Assembly (NCBI GenBank): GCA_002373045.1
Contig: DFHU01000015.1
Location: 16,074 to 25,616 of the forward strand
Length of the DNA: 9,543 bases
Direction of reading: 5' to 3'
DNA from: Pseudoselenomonas ruminantium
GTDB lineage: Bacteria > Bacillota > Negativicutes > Selenomonadales > Selenomonadaceae
Notes under the pieces: model-generated
The model's database searches: none
Told to the model about the DNA's origin: nothing
The model's input: only the letters and a program-made list of their open reading frames with translations
Shown here: positions 1-5,606 of the stretch, one piece after another
Layout: each line of letters opens with the position of its first letter
Numbering within the stretch: position 1 is the first letter of the stretch
Position numbers and translations under genes: made by a program

Positions 1-63
1 TTGCCGGAGGATTTTGTCTGCCCGCTGTGCGGTGTCGGCAAAGATATGTTTGAAGAACAATAG
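1..63 (+). CDS. Rubredoxin-domain protein, C-terminal end only
   Basis: Twenty codons and a TAG stop remain; the rest lies before the window. The visible tail reads LPEDFVCPLCGVGKDMFEEQ. It carries the second CPxCG knuckle of a rubredoxin fold, where two cysteines bind the Fe(SCys)4 iron, followed by the usual GVGKDxFE ending. Rubredoxins pass single electrons in the cytoplasm of anaerobes, often to oxygen- or peroxide-reducing enzymes. The piece could be a free rubredoxin of about 53 residues or the C-terminal domain of a larger flavoprotein, for example a flavin reductase-rubredoxin fusion. The domain call is firm. The identity of the whole protein cannot be settled from this fragment. Confidence 0.85.
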   Translation: MPEDFVCPLCGVGKDMFEEQ

Positions 64-109
64 GATAGTTGGAAATTTCACCTGATTATCGGTCAGGTTG
101 ACTAGTTCA

Positions 110-145
110 AAATAGGGGCTGTAAAGGTGCAGTCTCTATTTTTTT
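110..145 (+). terminator. Rho-independent terminator after the rubredoxin gene
   Basis: A 12-bp stem (110-121 with 130-141, two G-U pairs) closes an 8-nt loop and runs into a T tract ending at 145. It lies 47 bases after the rubredoxin stop. A smaller perfect 6-bp hairpin (80-85 with 93-98) sits just before it. Together they separate the rubredoxin transcript from the following gene. Confidence 0.8.
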
Positions 146-244
146 ATAAATAAGTGTTGATGTGTATAACTTTGGGAAGGAAATGTTTTTTTGGTGGCGA
201 AAAAAATACATAAGTATTAACACTGGCAAAAGGGGGCAATGATT

Positions 245-1273
245 ATGAAGTCTATGCGCAATGTTTACATTTGCTTGCAAACATGCTGTTTCATCGTGTG
301 TTTGTTGCTGAGCGGGGCAAGCTATGGTGATGCCCGGTCCGTGTACAGGCAGCCGGTTATTATGGATACGGATATTGGCAACTCGACCGATGATTTGTAT
401 GCTATGGATTTGCTCTATAAGATGGCCAAGCGTGGTGAGGTCGATATAAAGGGCATCGTGGTGGACCGTCAGGGGGACGGTTTTGCCGATTTGGCGGATA
501 TCCTGAATACCTATTATGGTTTCCCGGATATTCCCATTGGTGTGGAACGGCAGGGTGTGGTAAACAGCACCATTCATATTGATTACCGTATGCTGGATGA
601 CTTAAAAAATGCTGACGGCAGCAAGATGTTTGCCCGCACGGACAAGAATATGCAGGATAATTTGGAGGGGTATAAGCTTTACCGTAAATTACTGGCTGAG
701 GCCAAAGACCATTCGATAAAAATCGTTGCCATTGGCTTCGTATCCAGTCTGGTGCAGTTGTTGGAGTCAGGGCCGGATGAGTATTCGGATTTACCGGGCA
801 GAGAGCTCGTAAGACGCAAGGTGGATTCCCTTTATTTTATGGCGACGAAGCTGGAGAAAAATGATGACCCTGGCTACAACCTGCGTTATGATATTCCCCT
901 GGCCAGACGATTTCTGACCGAGTGGCCTCGTGAGGTAAAAGTGTATCTCTCACCGAGTCCTGTGGGCGGAGCAATCGAATATCCTGCGGATTTGGTCATG
1001 AAGGATTTAGAAAACATGACTGTGCATCCTATCTTGCAGGTTTATCTCAACAAGAACTGCAATACGGGGCAAAAGATGTGGGATTTCCTCTGCGTGGTAA
1101 ATGCTGTAAAGCCGGAGTTGTTTTCTTATTCGCAGACGGGCTTTGTATCCTTGGATGAAGCGGGGAAGATTTGCTTTACCAAGGACAAACAGGGCAATTT
1201 TATCTTTCAGTTGCCGGGCGATAAAAAGTGGAATGACAATATGCTGTCCTTGTTAAGATTTTATGGCAAGTAA
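245..1273 (+). CDS. Exported nucleoside hydrolase-like protein (IUNH family)
   Basis: The product resembles inosine-uridine nucleoside N-ribohydrolases, which cleave the N-glycosidic bond of nucleosides to give ribose and a base. The calcium/ribose-binding signature is DTDIGNSTDD at residues 41-50 (Asp41, Asp43, Asp49, Asp50), in the longer DTDIGN-x-x-DD form. An N-x-x-x-D stretch (NLRYD) is visible mid-protein, and a late WDFLCVVNAVKPELF block supplies the likely C-terminal Asp280. The first 25-30 residues are hydrophobic with a short basic head, so Sec export is likely; I see no lipobox. I start at ATG 245 because AGGGGG (231-236) is 8 nt upstream. ATG 239 would leave only 2 nt. The 342 residues fit the family. 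Substrate is unknown, and Ser47 replaces an Asp that I recall in related proteins. No clear promoter was found in the 100 bases upstream. Confidence 0.75.
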   Translation: MKSMRNVYICLQTCCFIVCLLLSGASYGDARSVYRQPVIMDTDIGNSTDDLYAMDLLYKMAKRGEVDIKGIVVDRQGDGFADLADILNTYYGFPDIPIGVERQGVVNSTIHIDYRMLDDLKNADGSKMFARTDKNMQDNLEGYKLYRKLLAEAKDHSIKIVAIGFVSSLVQLLESGPDEYSDLPGRELVRRKVDSLYFMATKLEKNDDPGYNLRYDIPLARRFLTEWPREVKVYLSPSPVGGAIEYPADLVMKDLENMTVHPILQVYLNKNCNTGQKMWDFLCVVNAVKPELFSYSQTGFVSLDEAGKICFTKDKQGNFIFQLPGDKKWNDNMLSLLRFYGK

Positions 1274-1371
1274 GGAAATGTAAGCGGCTGCTTTTCTTGT
1301 TAGCAGGTCATAAGACTATTAAATAAATTTATGATATGATAAAAAATAATAAAAATATTTACCGCTTATTA

Positions 1372-1400
1372 TTGATTTTTTCAACTCACTTTGTTATAAT
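1372..1400 (+). promoter_or_regulatory. Sigma-A promoter of mdh
   Basis: TTGATT (1372-1377) and a perfect TATAAT (1395-1400) are separated by 17 bp. The expected start of transcription is near 1407, giving an mdh leader of about 110 nt. The upstream flank is A/T-rich (from about 1320), as in strong promoters with UP-like sequence. Confidence 0.8.
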
Positions 1401-1409
1401 TATCACGTA

Positions 1410-1431
1410 ATGAATCATAAGTGTGATTCAT
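1410..1431. promoter_or_regulatory. Perfect dyad at the mdh transcription start
   Basis: ATGAATCA (1410-1417) and TGATTCAT (1424-1431) form a perfect 8-bp inverted repeat around a 6-nt spacer. With the predicted start near 1407 it covers about +3 to +24. That is the position of a repressor operator, or of a 5'-terminal hairpin that would protect the mRNA. I do not recognise the sequence as a known regulator's box. Confidence 0.55.
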
Positions 1432-1439
1432 CGTACTAG

Positions 1440-1466
1440 CCATACCGAAAGCGGTTTCCGTTATGG
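1440..1466 (+). other. Hairpin in the mdh 5' leader
   Basis: CCATA (1440-1444) pairs with TATGG (1462-1466), and GAAA (1447-1450) pairs with TTTC around a GCGG loop, with a mismatch and a bulge between. GAAAGCG (1447-1453) is also perfectly complementary to CGCTTTC (1488-1494), close to the ribosome binding site. Two alternative folds are therefore possible. No known riboswitch class is evident. Confidence 0.35.
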
Positions 1467-1517
1467 AATTGACAGACTTTTGGCAATCGCTTTCTAATTC
1501 TAAGGAGGCATTTGATT

Positions 1518-2486
1518 ATGAAGGTAACAGTTGTTGGTGCAGGTAACGTAGGCGCTACCGTAGCAAATGTGCTGGCAGTAAAGAATTTCTGCAGCGAAGT
1601 TATGCTCGTGGATATTAAGAAAGGTTTTGCAGAAGGCAAAGCTATGGATATCATGCAGACAGCACATCTGCTGAACTTTGACACCACGGTAACGGGCGTT
1701 ACGGCTGAAATCGGTGACGAAAACGGCTATGCACCGACGGAAGGTTCCGATGTTGTGGTTGTTACTTCCGGTATGCCGCGTAAACCGGGCATGACTCGTG
1801 AAGAACTCATCGGCGTAAATGCAAAAATCGTCAAAGGTGTTGTTGACCAGGCGCTGAAATATTCTCCGAACGCTATCTTCATCATCATCTCCAATCCGAT
1901 GGACGCTATGACGTTCCTGACGCTCAAAGATTCCAAACTGCCGCGCAACCGCGTTCTCGGTCAGGGCGGTATGCTCGACAGCAGCCGTTTCCGTTATTTC
2001 CTGTCCAAGGCTCTGCAGGAAGCTGGCTATCCGGCAACCCCGACGGACATCGACGGCACGGTTATCGGCGGCCACAGCGACAAGACCATGGTTCCTCTGA
2101 CGAGCCTGGCTACTTATCGTGGCATTCCTGTTACCCAGCTTCTCAGCAAAGAACAGCTGGATGACGCTGTAGCTCAGACGAAGGTTGGCGGCGCTACGCT
2201 GACTGGTCTCCTCGGCACCTCCGCTTGGTATGCTCCGGGCGCTGCTGCAGCTGCTATGGTTGAAGCAATCGCTCTCGATGCCAAGAAGCTCATGCCTTGC
2301 TGCGTATACCTCGATGGCGAATACGGCGAAAAAGACCTCTGCATCGGCGTACCCGTTATCCTCGGCAAGAACGGCATGGAAAAAATCGTTGAGTACAAGC
2401 TGGAAGGCGACGAAAAAGCTAAGTTTGATGAAAGCGTAGCTGCTGCTCGCAACACCAACTCCAAACTCGGTGATGCACTGAAATAA
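1518..2486 (+). CDS. mdh: Malate dehydrogenase
   Basis: Catalyses the reversible NAD-dependent interconversion of malate and oxaloacetate. In a fermenting anaerobe it probably works in the oxaloacetate-malate-fumarate branch toward succinate or propionate. The Rossmann motif GAGNVGA is at residues 7-13, with the NAD-ribose Asp in the LVD segment near residue 32. Arg88 and Arg94 in MPRKPGMTR mark malate rather than lactate specificity. SNPMD follows, then LDSSRFR with substrate Arg157, and catalytic His186 in GGHSDKTMVPL. At 322 residues it matches the LDH-like MDH family. ATG 1518 is chosen because AAGGAGG (1502-1508) lies 9 nt upstream; the in-frame TTG at 1512 is too close. It is a single-gene unit with its own promoter and terminator. 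The active-site segment, with Ser and Lys around the Asp, is one residue longer than the usual GGHGDTMVP. Confidence 0.93.
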   Translation: MKVTVVGAGNVGATVANVLAVKNFCSEVMLVDIKKGFAEGKAMDIMQTAHLLNFDTTVTGVTAEIGDENGYAPTEGSDVVVVTSGMPRKPGMTREELIGVNAKIVKGVVDQALKYSPNAIFIIISNPMDAMTFLTLKDSKLPRNRVLGQGGMLDSSRFRYFLSKALQEAGYPATPTDIDGTVIGGHSDKTMVPLTSLATYRGIPVTQLLSKEQLDDAVAQTKVGGATLTGLLGTSAWYAPGAAAAAMVEAIALDAKKLMPCCVYLDGEYGEKDLCIGVPVILGKNGMEKIVEYKLEGDEKAKFDESVAAARNTNSKLGDALK

Positions 2487-2502
2487 GCAACTGAAATAAA
2501 CG

Positions 2503-2548
2503 ATAAGACCCATTGGCGCAAAAAAGCCCGTGGGTCTTATTTTTATTT
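2503..2548 (+). terminator. Rho-independent terminator of mdh
   Basis: ATAAGACCCA (2503-2512) pairs perfectly with TGGGTCTTAT (2531-2540). The 18-nt loop can add a small GGC/GCC pair. The stem is followed by TTTTATTTT. It lies 16 bases after the mdh stop. Confidence 0.88.
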
Positions 2549-2558
2549 TCATAAACTA

Positions 2559-2586
2559 TTAAGTTTCGGTTAAAACATGACGATAT
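2559..2586 (+). promoter_or_regulatory. Candidate sigma-28 (FliA/SigD) promoter
   Basis: TTAAGTTT (2559-2566) and GACGATAT (2579-2586) are separated by 12 bp. They match 7 of 8 and 6 of 8 positions of the flagellar sigma consensus TAAAGTTT-N11-GCCGATAA, with one extra spacer base. Sigma-A boxes with an acceptable -35 are not apparent here. The predicted start near 2593 lies just ahead of the small gene at 2629. Confidence 0.45.
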
Positions 2587-2628
2587 ATTCTATAAGAAGG
2601 GCGGCCTATGGCAAGGGAGGTGTTTGTC

Positions 2629-2916
2629 ATGTTGAACCGTATTGAGCGCGTCGCCCGGGTTAAAGGTATAGATTCCAGTGTGAATCGTTCCTTCGAGCGA
2701 AAAGAAGGCTATCAGGATGGCAAGCGGGATAAGCAGTCGTTTGCGCATACACTGAACAAGGAAATGGAAAAGGAGGTTCGTCCGTCCAATGAGGCGGGAC
2801 TGGGAATGCCGAATGCTTATCGGCTGGAGTTGTCCACGCAGCCGACACAATCCCTGTTTTATCGGGAATTGGTTGACCTGAGTGGCGTGGAAGGGAAGAT
2901 TGATGTTAGCGGTTAA
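2629..2916 (+). CDS. Small hypothetical protein, 95 aa
   Basis: I do not recognise this family. The protein is hydrophilic and highly charged, with no signal peptide or membrane segment. The first half is basic (NRIERVARVKG, then a Lys/Arg/Glu-rich stretch with FERKEGYQDGKRDKQSF) and probably helical. The second half is mixed and ends in LVDLSGVEGKIDVSG. I prefer ATG 2629 because AGGGAGG (2614-2620) sits 8 nt upstream. ATG 2608, preceded by AGAAGG (2595-2600) at 7 nt, would add seven residues and is also possible. The sigma-28-like promoter in front suggests a motility or flagellar-regulon role, but nothing in the protein itself proves that. Codon choice resembles the neighbours and the SD is strong, so I believe it is a real gene. 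Confidence 0.6.
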   Translation: MLNRIERVARVKGIDSSVNRSFERKEGYQDGKRDKQSFAHTLNKEMEKEVRPSNEAGLGMPNAYRLELSTQPTQSLFYRELVDLSGVEGKIDVSG

Positions 2917-3048
2917 TGGGAGATAAAACAATATGGTACTTACGCAAAACACAGTGGTTGGATTGTCGTAGCCATGCTCGCGGGATTGGGGCTGGCTGCG
3001 GCATTTTTTATTGACGGAAAAGCTTCGGTTAGGGTAAGATTACGCTAG
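2917..3048 (+). pseudogene. Possible degraded or non-canonical small membrane-peptide ORF
   Basis: After the TAA at 2914-2916 the same frame stays open for 43 codons, to TAG at 3046-3048. It encodes a plausible single membrane helix (GWIVVAMLAGLGLAAAFFI) flanked by polar and basic residues. No ATG/GTG/TTG with an SD precedes the helix in this frame. An ATG at 2933, 9-10 nt after GGGAG (2918-2922), is in another frame and stops after 12 codons. One inserted or deleted base would join that start to the helix. This may be a frameshifted gene, a start I cannot see, or chance. Confidence 0.3.
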
Positions 3049-3080
3049 GAACATGTAAGAAGGGATGAGCAAATTTATTT

Positions 3081-3581
3081 ATGGCTGATGAACAATGCGT
3101 AAAAGATGATGTTTATTATATGCGGGAGGCGCTAAAGGAAGCACAGGTTGCCTATGATTTGGAAGAAGTACCCATTGGTGCGGTGTTGGTGGACAACGCT
3201 ACGGGAGAGATTGTCACCCGCGGGCACAATATGCGGGAAATCTGGCATGATGCCACGGCCCATGCAGAACTTATCGCCATCCAACAGGCCTGTAAGGATT
3301 TAGGGCGCTGGCGTTTGTCGGGCCTGACGCTTTACGTTACCATTGAACCCTGCCCCATGTGTGCCGGGGCTATCGTGATGAGCCGCGTGGATCGGGTCGT
3401 CTATGGCAGCACCGACAATCGCGCAGGGGCCTGCGAGTCGGTCTTTAATATTCCCGGCAACGAGCATTTGAATCATCGCCCGGAAATTACTGCGGGCGTC
3501 CTGCAGGAAGAATGCTCCGGTATCATGAAGCGGTTCTTCAAGGAACGGAGGGAGAAGAAGCGGCAATTGAAGCAGTCTTGA
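3081..3581 (+). CDS. tadA: tRNA-specific adenosine deaminase
   Basis: Deaminates adenosine 34 to inosine in the anticodon of tRNA-Arg(ACG), letting one tRNA read three CGN codons. It acts as a cytoplasmic homodimer and is normally essential. The zinc-dependent cytidine/adenosine-deaminase motifs are intact: His61-Ala-Glu63 (zinc ligand and proton-shuttle Glu) and Pro90-Cys91-Pro-Met-Cys94. EVPIGAVLV near the N-terminus and the basic C-terminal tail (RREKKRQLK) are usual for the family, as is the 166-residue length. The start is set by an in-frame stop (3066-3068) just upstream. Its SD-like AAGGGA (3060-3065) is 15 nt away, unusually far, so initiation may be weak. No strong + strand terminator follows; the stem at 3605-3629 lacks a T tract in this direction. 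Confidence 0.93.
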   Translation: MADEQCVKDDVYYMREALKEAQVAYDLEEVPIGAVLVDNATGEIVTRGHNMREIWHDATAHAELIAIQQACKDLGRWRLSGLTLYVTIEPCPMCAGAIVMSRVDRVVYGSTDNRAGACESVFNIPGNEHLNHRPEITAGVLQEECSGIMKRFFKERREKKRQLKQS

Positions 3582-3599
3582 CGCATAATTTTATACACG

Positions 3600-3629
3600 A
3601 AAAAACGCAGGTTGATTCAGAACCTGCGT
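3600..3629 (-). terminator. Intrinsic terminator of the small RNA
   Basis: A perfect 9-bp stem (ACGCAGGTT, 3605-3613, with AACCTGCGT, 3621-3629) has a 7-nt loop. It is followed on the minus strand by a run of T (plus-strand A 3600-3604). The plus-strand side has no T run, so the element points to minus-strand transcription. Confidence 0.75.
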
Positions 3630-3710
3630 CTTCCGTATATAATCCTTTAACTGCAAAGCTTCCCCATTTTGTTTCTTAAAGGCATGTGTCATCACTTCCC
3701 CAAGTGACAA
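3600..3710 (-). ncRNA. Candidate small RNA, about 110 nt, two UGGGGAAG hairpins
   Basis: This minus-strand unit has its own promoter (3716-3744) and ends in an intrinsic terminator (3600-3629). Read 5' to 3', hairpin 1 is CACUU-GGGG-AAGUG (3706-3693), extendable by wobble pairs to about 9 bp. Hairpin 2 is closed by a perfect CCUUUAA/UUAAAGG stem (3682-3676 with 3650-3644), with an inner CAAA/UUUG. The octamer UGGGGAAG occurs once in each hairpin tip (3702-3695 and 3666-3659). A 33-codon ORF (ATG at 3692-3690, stop at 3593-3591) overlaps it. That ORF runs through the terminator, so I favour a non-coding RNA. It matches no RNA family I can name, including tmRNA, SRP RNA and 6S RNA. The role is unknown; GGA-bearing loops could bind a CsrA-like protein, or the G-rich tips could pair with C-rich mRNA. 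Confidence 0.55.
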
Positions 3711-3715
3711 AAAAT

Positions 3716-3744
3716 ATTATACGATTGAATAATGCTTTACACAA
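3716..3744 (-). promoter_or_regulatory. Promoter of the minus-strand small RNA
   Basis: On the minus strand TTGTGT (3744-3739) and a perfect TATAAT (3721-3716) are separated by exactly 17 bp, placing the start near 3709-3710. No protein gene that could use it lies downstream on this strand before the terminator at 3600. Confidence 0.65.
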
Positions 3745-3791
3745 TACCACCAAAGTATAAAGTATAAAACAATCTACTCCTTTTGTGGTAT
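3744..3791. repeat. Long inverted repeat between small RNA and nagB promoters
   Basis: ATACCACCAAAG (3744-3755) and CTTTTGTGGTAT (3780-3791) match as inverted 12-mers at 11 of 12 positions around a 24-nt spacer. The TGGTAT/ATACCA half-sites are 41 bp apart, about four helical turns. The left arm touches the small RNA -35 box. The spacer also contains a tandem AGTATAA (3754-3767). It could be an operator for a GntR-type regulator such as NagR, but the half-sites do not form that family's compact palindrome. Confidence 0.4.
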
Positions 3792-3829
3792 ATTCACCCA
3801 AATATTTCCCAGCAGCCTGGACGAAAGAA

Positions 3830-3858
3830 TTGGCATTTTTAGCTAATGGTGCTATGAT
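3830..3858 (+). promoter_or_regulatory. Sigma-A promoter of nagB
   Basis: TTGGCA (3830-3835) and TATGAT (3853-3858) are separated by 17 bp. The start is expected near 3865, about 36 nt before the nagB ATG. Confidence 0.75.
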
Positions 3859-3900
3859 AATTGTAAAAAATAAAATAGATATGCAGGGAGGGCGAATGTT

Positions 3901-4662
3901 ATGCGCATAATCATTACGGATTCGTATGAAAAGATGGGGGTGGAAGCAGCCAACATTGTAGCCGGACAGGTTTATCTGAAACCGAACAGCGTTTTGGGGT
4001 TGGCTACCGGCAGTACGCCCGTTTCCATGTATGAGCGGTTAGCGGCTGTACATAAGAGCGTCGGCCTGGATTTTTCGGAAGTGACGACCTTTAATCTCGA
4101 TGAATACATCGGCATGAGTCCGGACAATCCGCAGAGCTATCACTATTTTATGCAGGAAAATTTCTTCCGTCATATCAATATCCGCCCCGAGAATGTGTTC
4201 CTGCCCAATGGTATGGCCGAGGACATGGCAGCAGAAGGACAGCGTTATGAAAAGCTGATTGAAGCCAAAGGCGGCATTGACCTGCAGGTGTTGGGCATTG
4301 GGCAGAATGCCCATATCGGCTTTAATGAACCGGATGTAAAGTTTGCGGCAACCACGCATAAAGTGCAGTTGGATGAAGAAACCATTCAGGCCAATTCCCG
4401 TTTCTTTGCCAGTGCCGCTGAAGTGCCCCGCTATGCCATCAGCATGGGAATCAAGACGATTATGATGGCCGAGCATGTCATCCTGCTGGCCAATGGCCGC
4501 AACAAGGCCGAAGCGGTGCGCAAGGCCGTCTGTGGGGATGTGACACCGGAGGCGCCGGCTTCCATTCTGCAGTTGCACCGTGATGTGGCAGTTATCGTGG
4601 ATAAGGAAGCAGCCGCACTTTTGCCGCCTGCCATTCCGGGAATAACGATAACGCATAAATGA
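3901..4662 (+). CDS. nagB: Glucosamine-6-phosphate deaminase
   Basis: Converts glucosamine-6-phosphate to fructose-6-phosphate and ammonia, feeding amino sugars into glycolysis. The sugar-phosphate loop LGLATGSTP lies at about residues 33-41. Catalytic Asp67 is in NLDEYIGM (equivalent to Asp72 of the E. coli enzyme). GIGQNAHIGFNEP at 132-144 supplies His138 and Glu143. ISMGIKTIM and the late PASILQLH block are also typical. Asn136 stands where E. coli has Asp141, and Ala137 where the family usually has Gly. The length, 253 residues, fits the shorter Firmicute-type enzymes, which lack part of the allosteric C-terminus. AGGGAGG (3885-3891) lies 9 nt before the ATG. It has its own promoter and terminator; nagA is not adjacent. 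Confidence 0.93.
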   Translation: MRIIITDSYEKMGVEAANIVAGQVYLKPNSVLGLATGSTPVSMYERLAAVHKSVGLDFSEVTTFNLDEYIGMSPDNPQSYHYFMQENFFRHINIRPENVFLPNGMAEDMAAEGQRYEKLIEAKGGIDLQVLGIGQNAHIGFNEPDVKFAATTHKVQLDEETIQANSRFFASAAEVPRYAISMGIKTIMMAEHVILLANGRNKAEAVRKAVCGDVTPEAPASILQLHRDVAVIVDKEAAALLPPAIPGITITHK

Positions 4663-4679
4663 GAAGGGGATAGTAACGC

Positions 4680-4754
4680 AAAAGCCCGGTACGACTATTT
4701 TCGTAACGTTTGACAAGCTTGTCTAAGTGAAGAAAATAGTCGTACCGGGCTTTT
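4680..4754. terminator. Bidirectional terminator, perfect 23-bp hairpin
   Basis: Two perfectly complementary 23-nt arms (4680-4702 and 4732-4754) begin AAAAGCCCGG and end CCGGGCTTTT, so both strands end in a T run. The gap serves convergent nagB and the minus-strand TPR gene. The 29-nt loop contains a second perfect palindrome, GACAAGCTTGTC (4712-4723). The stem is much longer than termination needs. Confidence 0.8.
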
Positions 4755-4794
4755 CTATATGGTATAATCAATACCTGCGAATCTGTGGTGGTAA

Positions 4795-5499
4795 TTATAT
4801 ATCCCAGTGCAGCATATCCGGGTTCGGGGTGGCCTTATCCACTTCAGTCAGAATCCACGCCGCATTATCATGGTCAGCGGCAAAGGCTTTTTCGAGGCCT
4901 GCCTGATATTTTTCGGGAATCTCCATAGCGTGAATCGCCATGTGCATATAATCTTTGGCCACGAGGGTTACACCGCGGGCGGCAGCCAGCTGGGCCTTGA
5001 AACGGTAGCCATAGTAAAGGTAGCTGTTGTGCTCGATGGGGATGTCCTTGTAGGCTTCGATGCGTTCATCGACTTCCTTTTCGGCATCGGCGGTGAGGTC
5101 CATCTTGTGCAGCAGGTTCCAACGGTCAGCCCAAAGTTCGCCGCGCAGGATATACTTGTAGAGAAAATCAGTGCCTTCGGCAGCTTCAATCGCCGTATTG
5201 ATATGGGAGAGCGCTTCGTCAAACTTCCCCTGTTCTTTTTCGAGCGCGCTTAATTTCTGCAGGGCAAAGGCGTATTCTTCGACGTCTTCGCTGTTTTCCT
5301 CATTATAATCAGCTTCGACTACGCTGTGGAAAAGTTCGCTGGCCTCATCCTTTTTGTCAATTTCGTCCATGGCGAGGAAGTGGGCAAGCCTTGCTCGCGC
5401 CCGCCAGCTGTCCATGCCGCCGGCAAAGAGGTTTTCGGGCGGCTGGGCTTTTGATTCCATTACTAGATGGACAAGTTTATGAAATTCATTTTGTGTCAT
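4795..5499 (-). CDS. TPR-like helical repeat protein, 234 aa
   Basis: This acidic, cytoplasmic, all-helical protein has no signal peptide or membrane segment. Helix pairs with TPR-like spacing run from about residue 30 to 200. The clearest stretches are the helix containing LARLAHFLAMDEIDKKDEA, the unit FALQKLSALEKEQGKFDEAL-SHINTAIEAAEG, and a later AQLAAARGVTLVAKDYMHMAI. TPR folds bind peptides or other proteins, and I cannot name the partner or the family. AGGAGG (5513-5508 on this strand) sits 7-8 nt before the ATG. The gene is divergent from clpB, with a large inverted repeat between them. A link to protein quality control is therefore possible, but this is guilt by association only. Confidence 0.65.
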   Translation of the reverse strand: MTQNEFHKLVHLVMESKAQPPENLFAGGMDSWRARARLAHFLAMDEIDKKDEASELFHSVVEADYNEENSEDVEEYAFALQKLSALEKEQGKFDEALSHINTAIEAAEGTDFLYKYILRGELWADRWNLLHKMDLTADAEKEVDERIEAYKDIPIEHNSYLYYGYRFKAQLAAARGVTLVAKDYMHMAIHAMEIPEKYQAGLEKAFAADHDNAAWILTEVDKATPNPDMLHWDI

Positions 5500-5529
5500 G
5501 TTGCAATCCTCCTATGTATCATGGTTTCC

Positions 5530-5558
5530 ATTATACATGAAAATGAGCGATAAGACTA
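5530..5558 (-). promoter_or_regulatory. Probable promoter of the TPR gene
   Basis: A perfect TATAAT on the minus strand (5535-5530) lies about 30 nt before the ATG. The -35 at 17 bp (TAGTCT, 5558-5553) matches only 3 of 6 positions. It lies directly beside the inverted repeat at 5562-5606. Confidence 0.5.
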
Positions 5559-5561
5559 GAA

Positions 5562-5606
5562 ATAAAGTCAAAAAGTCAGAAATAGTATTTGACTTTTTGA
5601 CTTTAT
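5562..5606. promoter_or_regulatory. CtsR-like palindromic operator of clpB
   Basis: A 17-bp perfect inverted repeat (ATAAAGTCAAAAAGTCA, 5562-5578, and its complement 5590-5606) surrounds an 11-nt centre. Each arm holds two tandem heptads of the AGTCAAA type; three are exact and one reads AGTCAGA. CtsR, the class III heat-shock repressor, binds (A/G)GTCAAA heptads, but canonically with a 3-nt spacer. Here the spacer is 1 nt. The right arm contains the clpB -35 box and the left arm abuts the divergent promoter. No CIRCE (HrcA) site is seen. Confidence 0.6.

Noticed and set aside
1500..2552. Long minus-strand open frame opposite mdh
   Set aside because: It is an antisense shadow of mdh that would also read through the mdh terminator; the product resembles nothing known.
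3065..3088. Seven-codon ORF overlapping the tadA start as a possible leader peptide
   Set aside because: The SD-like sequence is almost adjacent to its ATG, and nothing else suggests translational coupling.
3591..3692. 33-codon ORF on the minus strand inside the small RNA
   Set aside because: It reads through the terminator hairpin and T run, and its G-rich SD-like sequence is too close to the ATG and paired in hairpin 1. A dual-function RNA is not excluded.
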